Positions 56,900 through 64,000 of a stretch of 64,000 nucleotides of DNA are shown here, in pieces. A program made the position numbers and the translations under genes. The DNA comes from Siphonodentalium dalli (lineage: Eukaryota > Mollusca > Scaphopoda > Gadilida > Siphonodentaliidae), in assembly GCA_032622095.1 (NCBI GenBank), contig CP136066.1, positions 109,635,319 to 109,699,318 on the forward strand, in the 5' to 3' direction. The notes beneath the pieces were generated by a model. The model did not search any database. It was not told the origin of the DNA and saw only the letters and a program-made list of their open reading frames with translations. Every line of letters begins with the position of its first letter. Positions within the stretch are counted from its first letter, which is position 1.

Positions 56900-59135
56900 C
56901 CCTTAACTAACACTATTTCTGATTGGGCAAAAGCCGTCACAAGGTAGTCCGGGAAAAGTCATATTGGACTTCTGAAAGTCATTCTGGACTCGAATCGAGT
57001 GACAACATGATTATTAATTTTGGAGAAAATTCCCAACGATTACTATTACATGTATTTGGCATTGAGAAACACAGTGAAATTGCCATCACTATTATTAATT
57101 TAAGCCTAAATCCCCACCCATTAGTATTGTGATTACTTATTAGTATTAGGCACCTGAGAGTATGTGGTATGATATAGTATATGTAGGGGCCAAACCTTCA
57201 GAAGGCTTTTAATACCTGTATGAACATTTATAAGTACCATAATCACACACTCGAATCGAGTCCAATATGACTTTTATAAAAGTTATCGGGACTGGGTGAC
57301 GTCATTTGGATAAATATACAGATGGATGATAAAAATGTCATTATACAATGTTGTGTACGGATTGTGTTTTCTTGTACTCATCCGGGTTGTGGTGAAAAGA
57401 CATATTGGACTCGACGCTATGCATTATCATCCAATATGACTTTTCACCACAACATGGACTCGTACAAGAAAAACACATACTGTACACAACATTGTATAAT
57501 AACTTTATAATATATTCATACGGTATGGTCAGGTGCCTAATAATAGTGACAGCATGATTATTAATTTTGGAGAAAATTCCCAACGATTACTATTACATGT
57601 ATTTGGCATTGAGAAACACAGTGAAATTGCCATCACTATTATTAATTTAAGCCTAAATCCCCACCCATTAGTATTATGATTATGGGGCACCTGAGAGTAT
57701 GTGGTATGATATAGTATATGTAGGGCCAAAAGTTATCGGGACTGGGTGACGTCATTTGGATAAACATACAGATGGATGATAAAAATGTCATTATACAATG
57801 TTGTGTACGGATTGTGTTTTCTTGTACTCATCCGGATTGTGGTGAAAAGACATATTGGACTTGACGCTATGCATATATCCAATATGACTTTTCACCACAA
57901 CATGGACTCGTACAAGAAAAACACATACTGTACACAACATTGTATAATAACTTTATAATATATTCATACGGTATGGTCAGGTGCCTAATAATAGTGACAG
58001 CATTATTATTAATTTTGGAGAAAATTCCCAACGATTACTATACATGTATTTTGGCATTGAGAAACACAGTGAAATTGCCATCACTATTATTAATTTAAGC
58101 CTAAATCCCCACCCATTAGTATTATGATTATGGGGCACCTGAGAGTATGTGGTATGATATAGTATATGTAGGGGCCAAAAGTTATCGGGACTGGGTGACG
58201 TCATTTGGATAAACATACAGATGGATGATAAAAATGTCATTATACAATGTTGTGTACGGATTGTGTTTTCTTGTACTCATCCGGGTTGTGGTGAAAAGAC
58301 ATATTGGACTCGACGCTATGCATATCATCCAATATGACTTTTCACCACAACATGGACTCGTACAAGAAAAACACATACTGTACACAACATTGTATAATAA
58401 CTTTATAATATATTCATACGGTATGGTCAGGTGCCTAATAATAGTGACAGCATGATTATTAATTTTGGAGAAAATTCCCAACGATTACTATTACATGTAT
58501 TTGGCATTGAGAAACACAGTGAAATTGCCATCACTATTATTAATTTAAGCCTAAATCCCCACCCATTAGTATTATGATTATGGGGCACCTGAGAGTATGT
58601 GGTATGATATAGTATATGTAGGGCCAAAAGTTATCGGGACTGGGTGACGTCATTTGGATAAACATACAGATGGATGATAAAAATGTCATTATACAATGTT
58701 GTGTACGGATTGTGTTTTCTTGTACTCATCCGGATTGTGGTGAAAAGACATATTGGACTTGACGCTATGCATATATCCAATATGACTTTTCACCACAACA
58801 TGGACTCGTACAAGAAAAACACATACTGTACACAACATTGTATAATAACTTTATAATATATTCATACGGTATGGTCAGGTGCCTAATAATAGTGACAGCA
58901 TTATTATTAATTTTGGAGAAAATTCCCAACGATTACTATACATGTATTTTGGCATTGAGAAACACAGTGAAATTGCCATCACTATTATTAATTTAAGCCT
59001 AAATCCCCACCCATTAGTATTATGATTATGGGGCACCTGAGAGTATGTGGTATGATATAGTATATGTAGGGGCCAAACCTTCAGAAGGCTTTTAATACCT
59101 GTATGAACATTTATAAGTACCATAATCACACACTT
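56900..59135 (+). repeat. 449-bp hairpin-bearing tandem array with two-unit higher order
   Basis: The marker GATGGATGATAAAAATGTCA occurs at 57321, 57771, 58220 and 58669 (period 449-450). Units 1 and 3 share CATCCGGGTTGTGG, and units 2 and 4 share CATCCGGATTGTGG and GACTTGACGC, so an ~898-bp dimer was duplicated. Each unit contains inverted arms: ATACAATGTTGTGTACGGAT ... GTGGTGAAAAGACATATTGG against its inverse. The array is bounded on both sides by CCTTCAGAAGGCTTTTAATA. Repeated 60-99-codon frames are by-products. Confidence 0.93.
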
Positions 59136-60670
59136 TGCATTCGTCATGAAAGATAGAGCTCTGTTATAGAGATGAGAGTTGAGTGAAAGACTAAATCCAA
59201 TGGAGAGCTCAGAGTTGGAATATTTTTAAAACAAATAATTTAACGTCTACTTAGTGTATACTCAGGTCTGATCTTAAAGAGTTTAAGCCACACATACAAT
59301 GTACATGTGTATGGTAGAGTTTGAGGTTCTGTATGTTTATATTTTATATTATACACCACATACATGTATGCCACAGGGGTATGCCACAGGGGCTTGTTGC
59401 TAAGAAAACGAGCAAAAAAAATATAAATTATAAAAAAATGAGAATTAAAATCAAGCACACTTCAGTTTTATAATGTAATGTTTGTTAAAGTGGCGCACTA
59501 ATTAAACAAAAAATTTTTAAATATTTTTTACTCCAAGATGCAGAACATGAGGACTCAAGACCTTTGAACTGGTCCATGTGGAGTATTTTCGGAACCAAAA
59601 TAAAAGAAAGGTGCAGAATAAAAGAAGGGGGTAGAAATTATCCCAAAATAAAATAAGAGTAGGAACGGAATAAAAGTTGGGGTGTGAAATTCTCAAACTT
59701 TATTAGGATTTTCAGCAAAAGTCACTGATAAACACATACAGCCTAGTACGTGCTTGTAACAATGGTTAGAATATTACCAGAAAATGATATAATTATGTAC
59801 ACTATTGGATGTGAATCCCTTTCAATATGATGAAAAGGAAGGCTATTGTGTCAATTTTGATAGGAAATTGGCTCCCAGGAGTCCGGCGAAACTACAAAAA
59901 TTGCAGAATATTGCTATAATCCTCAAGCAGCGTATTGTAAGAAGTTACATGTAATTGGAGTTCACAAACACAGAATACATGTATGGTAATCTTAAAACAA
60001 CTGTGCAGGGAGCTGTTGTTGTGATATGATACTAGTATTACCGAGAACATGTATTTAATTCTTCAGAAGAAATTAAGTCCCAATATTTGATTCACAAGAA
60101 TTAATTAGGCAAATGGTTAGATTGTATCATTTTTGTGTTTGTGACTTCCAGAAATTAATAAAAGTAGGGGGTCCAAATAATCATCATAAAGTCTGTTTAT
60201 TTTGACAAAAGTTGTACATGTAAACATGGCCGGTGGTACAAATATTTGGATCCCTGGAGAAACATAAAACTTCTTAAACAACTATCATCAACAAGTACAT
60301 GCAATAATAGATTGACTTTGTTCCTATTTTCATAATTAATAACTCTCATATAATGAGATATTGCATGTCAAAACCACTGTTATGTAAACATATTACTGTT
60401 ACAGTGGAATTACCAATAAGTCCAACAAGTCCAATTAGTCCAACAAGATACCAAAGCTTAATACAAACTTATAGACAGTAAACATTAGAAAAGGTCAAAA
60501 CATTGAAAAATATTCTGAAAATCATATTCAGACTATTTAGTCCAGGAGATATTGGTCGACCTCTGCGCCCCCCCCCCCCCCCCCCCCAGGACTCAACTTC
60601 ACCCCACTAATTTTTTTCTTAATGTCTTCTCTAATATTTTTCAGTTGTTAACAAGAGAAAAAAGTGGCCG
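59136..60670. other. Repeat-like intergenic or intronic sequence
   Basis: 59580-59700 reiterates 'AAAATAAAAGAAAGG / GAATAAAAGAAGGGGG / GGAATAAAAGTTGGGG', and 60571-60588 is a poly-C run. No gene is seen. Confidence 0.5.
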
Positions 60671-60679
60671 CAGAGACTC

Positions 60680-61560
60680 CAGACAAGATGGCATCCATCA
60701 TGGCGGCCACCTTTCGTTTGTCTCTGTGGGAAAATATTGGCATTTTGGCATGATGTTATACATTTATCGTATAGAAGAGTCATTTGCGAAGACATGGGGA
60801 CCATAATATACATTCATTGTGGGATAGTTTTGTCCGATATCACATTTTCCCAAATGCCGGTATAATAGGTCAAAGCCGAATCAACGCTAATAATGTGATG
60901 TAATGCTTCGGGTATCATAACAACACCCATGCATATATATGTGCAGGAGATACTCGAGCTTACTAAGATTCCTCTTATACTTGAGTTGAGAAATATTCAC
61001 CCTAATCCAAGATGGCAGCCAAAATGGCCACCAGAAATAAAAAATTGCCGAAAATCGCTGATTTTAACATCAGTGAGCATTATTGTCATGATAAATCCAC
61101 ACCTACTTACTATTGTGAGTTGGGAACACTTAGGCGAAGAACTTTCCTTGTACCGTATCCAAATAAAAGTCCCCCAAATCCAAAATGGCGCCCACAATGG
61201 CGGACAGATTTTGAAAAATCACCGAAATTCCCTCATATTCACATCATTGGGCATTATTGTCGAGACAACTCCACCCATGCTTACAGTTGAGTAGTAAATA
61301 CTGAGGTGAAGTAATTACCTTACATCTCATGCAATAAATGGTTTTCCAAATCGAAGATGGCGGCCAAAATGGCGACCGAAATTTGAAAAAACGCATGCAT
61401 TCCTTTACTTTTTTACGATGGGCATTAGTGTTTTGCGATTTCTACCCACCATTGCATGTTGATGTGGAATATTGATATGAAGTATTCATTAGGGTTTGGT
61501 AATTGATACTCACAGTCAAGATGGCGGCCAAACTGGCGGCCAGAAATTGAAAAGAAGTCG
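60680..61560 (+). repeat. Diverged ~165-175-bp tandem repeat ('AAGATGGCGGCCAAAATGGC')
   Basis: Units with AAGATGGC(A/G)GCCAAAATGGC occur near 60687, 61009, 61183, 61356 and 61519, each followed by 'TTGAAAAA' and 'GGGCATTA'. It is diverged but recognisable. Confidence 0.65.
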
Positions 61561-61802
61561 ATAATATTACATGCTAATTTCAACTTTTTGTCATAATATC
61601 GGTATGTATGGATGAAACTGTACATAAACCGTCTATTAGTTCAACTTAAACGTATCAAAACGCATGACATAGCTCGTATCCTTCTGGAAAGATGAAAACC
61701 CACAATTAATATCGAGATGTGGCATTTCGAAATCCATTCTCCACTCAGCGCCGATAATGGCCGTAACCGTAGGTGCGCCGAATAGTCAATCAAAACAATT
61801 AC

Positions 61803-61938
61803 CTGATAACAGATTCTGATTTGCCACGTCAAGTCCATAATTATCTGGACTACATTCCATTTCTTTGTCTGATAAATCTAGGTCGCTCACACCGACAAAG
61901 TATTCAACACTTCCTGGGAGAAGGGTACCTCTAATCAT
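61803..61938 (-). CDS. Possible first coding exon of an unrecognised gene
   Basis: On the minus strand ATG at 61938 opens 45 codons (MIRGTLLPGSVEYFVGVSDL, then acidic LDLSDKEMECSPDN) and stops at a good donor TTATCAG|GTAATT, phase 1. The composition looks protein-like (acidic, few repeats), but I recognise no family and found no following exon. It does not match the missing SQOR N-terminus, which should contain GxGxxG. Confidence 0.3.
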
Positions 61939-62254
61939 AACGTTTCAAACAGCTCATTTTCCGGTGTCTAGCTTACGATTTTAAATATTTGCTAAATATG
62001 GGATTTGTGCATCATCTTGAACTAGGAAGGTACATGGTCGACGAGTATACAAGCTTACAGAAGGTCATCTCTATGTATGTGTCTCATACCCCATGGGGAT
62101 AACGACATGTACAACTGGTGAACCAGTTAGCTAGTCACTTCTCAATAGATGGTTCGTCAACTCACAAACTCAGCGAACTCAAACTCAGTGGACAACTTTG
62201 ACAGTGTTTTGAAGGTTTCTAGCTGTCTCATTCCCTTGGACAGATGTCTATCTG

Positions 62255-62548
62255 CTAAGGAGAAGACCATAATGTACTGACAACCCACACTTCTTGACCA
62301 TGATCCGAAGCAAACTGTGTGACGTCCAGCAGTTGTCTTGTCGAATATCTCCCAGCAGACAAGAACAATACTCGCGGTGCTAGTTTGTGGACATGCGCCA
62401 TGATAGTGGGAATGAAATGGGCCACGGTATACACCACCCCTATACCTGGTGCATGGTTAAGATATAGAATGTAATGCATGTCGGTTTTTTTTGGTGTGGT
62501 AAGATTAGATTGTATTTCCACATCCGTTTCGAAGCCGTTCTGATTCAA
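62255..62548 (-). CDS. Unrecognised open frame of 97 codons
   Basis: The frame includes HYILYLNHAPGIGVVYTVAH and RVLFLSAGRYSTRQLLDVTQ, alternating hydrophobic strands and helices that look like real protein. It is open upstream of the chosen Met for about 30 more codons. A nearby frame at about 62860-62980 (EECYVDELWHSVQHTLGTPS) also looks coding. Together they may be a decayed element or part of a multi-exon gene. I cannot name a family. Confidence 0.3.
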   Translation of the reverse strand: MNQNGFETDVEIQSNLTTPKKTDMHYILYLNHAPGIGVVYTVAHFIPTIMAHVHKLAPRVLFLSAGRYSTRQLLDVTQFASDHGQEVWVVSTLWSSP

Positions 62549-63248
62549 CTTGACCAGACGTACAATTTTGTCTGGATAATACTATGCTAGCCTCCCCCAA
62601 AACAGTCGGATGGACTGAAGGATAATGTCTTTATGGCATGAAGGTATGCGTTTTTGTTATCCTCTCGCAGGGTTAGTGTCAGTATGTGGGCGGTATTATT
62701 CAAGAAAATGTCAGGAACTGTGGTACATTTATTTCACTATGTATTTAAAGCACAATTTATAGTCTCGATGGCAATGGCTGTGAACGTTGGGGAACGCGAC
62801 CTTTATGATCATATAGCTTTATATATATATATAACTTTAGAATATAGTAGTTAATGTCTCATGTAGGACAATGGTCGCAATGGTGATGTTACCAAAAAAT
62901 CACTTGGTGTGCCCAACGTATGTTGAACTGAATGCCAGAGCTCATCAACGTAACATTCCTCTGGATGTTCTTCGCGTTGAACATTTCACCCTTGTGTTGA
63001 TGGCATTTGTACTTTCTTGAAACATACCGACCGCCACCCAGCGTGAGTATGACATATCAGCCAACTATCAAAGGCATCGCCTTTAAGACTACACCCCAGT
63101 CTGGGTGGATCTTATACAGTAGTAGCCAATGGTACACGTCTGGTCCAGTTGATTAAGAACGGCTTCCAAACGGATGGGAACATACAATCTTAGCATACCA
63201 GGAAAGCAAAGCCACACATGAGATCCTGTCTGAATCTAAAACATACCA

Positions 63249-64000
63249 AAATGAAAGTGTCAATGACACTGTAGCTCAACTTGGAAAGGGAATAATTTAA
63301 TGTATTAGTCAATGGAGCGATTAGGAATGTGGAAAGTTGAATGTCTAATACTAGTTTATAGACATGAAGAGAAAAGTAAAATCCAAGATGGCTGCTGGCG
63401 GCCATGTTTTCGGCCGAATGACCCCAAATGAGTCGTTCCCATCTACATGTCATCATTAACATCCATGACAAATTTTATGATGATCAGACTAAAGGTACGA
63501 CCTGTAGCCCGTGCTAAAGAATTTAGTCATACAAAGAGTAAAATCCAAGATGGCTGCTGGCGGCCATGTTTTTTGGCCGAATGACCCCAAAATTACTCGT
63601 TCCCATCTACATGCCAATATTAACATCCATGACAAATTTCATGATGATCAGACGAACAGTACGACCTGTGGCCTGTGCTAATGGATTGAATTTTGAAATC
63701 CAAGATGGCCGCTGGTGGCCATTGTTTTTTGTCCGAATGACCCCAAAATGACTCGTTCCCATCTACATTCCAATTTCAACAGCCATGAAAATTTTTATGA
63801 TGATCAGACTAAAGGTACGACCTGTAGCCCGTGCTAAAGGATTTAGTCATACAAAGAGTAAAATCAAAGATGGCTGCTGGCGGCCATGTTTTTTGGCCAA
63901 ATGACCCCAAAATGACTCGTTCCCATCTACATGTCATTATTAACATTCATGACACATTTTATGATGATCAGACTAAAGATACGACCTGTAGCCCGTGCTA
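63249..64000 (+). repeat. Second alternating tandem array, truncated by window end
   Basis: It starts with the same GAAAGTGTCAATGACACTGT head as 42930 and then repeats ATGGCTGCTGGCGGCCATGT and ACTCGTTCCCATCTACATGT with ~155-165-bp spacing. It runs off the window, so the hairpin end is not visible. Confidence 0.85.

Noticed and set aside
57322-59147. Series of 60-99-codon frames at 57-59 kb as a gene family
   Set aside because: They repeat with the 449-bp satellite period on both strands and follow the inverted arms; no conserved domain.
63190-63471. Open frame of 93 codons on the minus strand
   Set aside because: Most of it lies within the alternating tandem array; similar peptides come from 43396-43584.

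Overview
This is a gene-poor, repeat-rich animal nuclear window. It has split genes with GT-AG introns, non-LTR retrotransposons, cut-and-paste DNA transposon remnants, Helitron-like sequence and satellites. There is no bacterial gene organisation. Several repeats look like ones I know from molluscs: the 155/164-bp units ending in a GACGGACGCC tract plus a TAAGTTGAGCT hairpin, and the degenerate 'AAGGGCCATAACTC'-like units at 53 kb. I therefore infer a mollusc or another lophotrochozoan. That is inference, not proof.

Two real protein-coding genes can be assembled exon by exon, both on the minus strand. (1) 4085-23303 is a complete cytochrome P450 of clan 2 (CYP2-like). It has eight exons whose phases all agree and sum to 503 codons plus stop, with the membrane anchor, I-helix AGTETT, ExxR and heme-Cys motifs intact. 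(2) 35438-56694 is mitochondrial sulfide:quinone oxidoreductase (SQOR). The last nine exons (383 codons plus stop) are in phase. The catalytic cysteines in the [11 protein letters not shown] and GYTSCPLVTGY contexts and the GIGDCTN FAD motif are all present. The N-terminal exon or exons (transit peptide and first Rossmann motif) were not found and probably lie beyond the right edge or in the unassigned 57-64 kb. Two weak coding-like segments near 61.8 and 62.3 kb are left unassigned.

Layout: 0-4 kb holds dead non-LTR fragments. 4.1-23.3 kb is the P450 gene; its 11.5-kb first intron carries two decayed non-LTR elements, and one of these holds a DNA element with a further hAT-like element inside it. 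24.2-30.5 kb is a near-identical 1.35-kb tandem satellite running into a 100-N assembly gap. 30.6-35.3 kb is a duplicated block cut by TTAA-flanked palindromic MITEs and a 1.5-kb hAT-like element, with an empty site preserved in the sister copy. 35.4-56.7 kb is SQOR, its introns packed with palindromic MITEs, foldbacks, a 2.8-kb TIR element, an alternating tandem array, a Helitron-like element and a 3.4-kb tandem duplication from which the second exon copy has been lost. 56.9-59.1 kb is a hairpin-bearing higher-order tandem array. 59-64 kb is mostly diverged repeats.

The two genes are not an operon and no functional link is visible; P450s act on xenobiotics or endogenous lipids, and SQOR oxidises sulfide in mitochondria. 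I found no clearly new biochemical system. The most unusual signal is a family of TTAA-flanked elements with different ends that share one ~70-bp near-perfect hairpin core.
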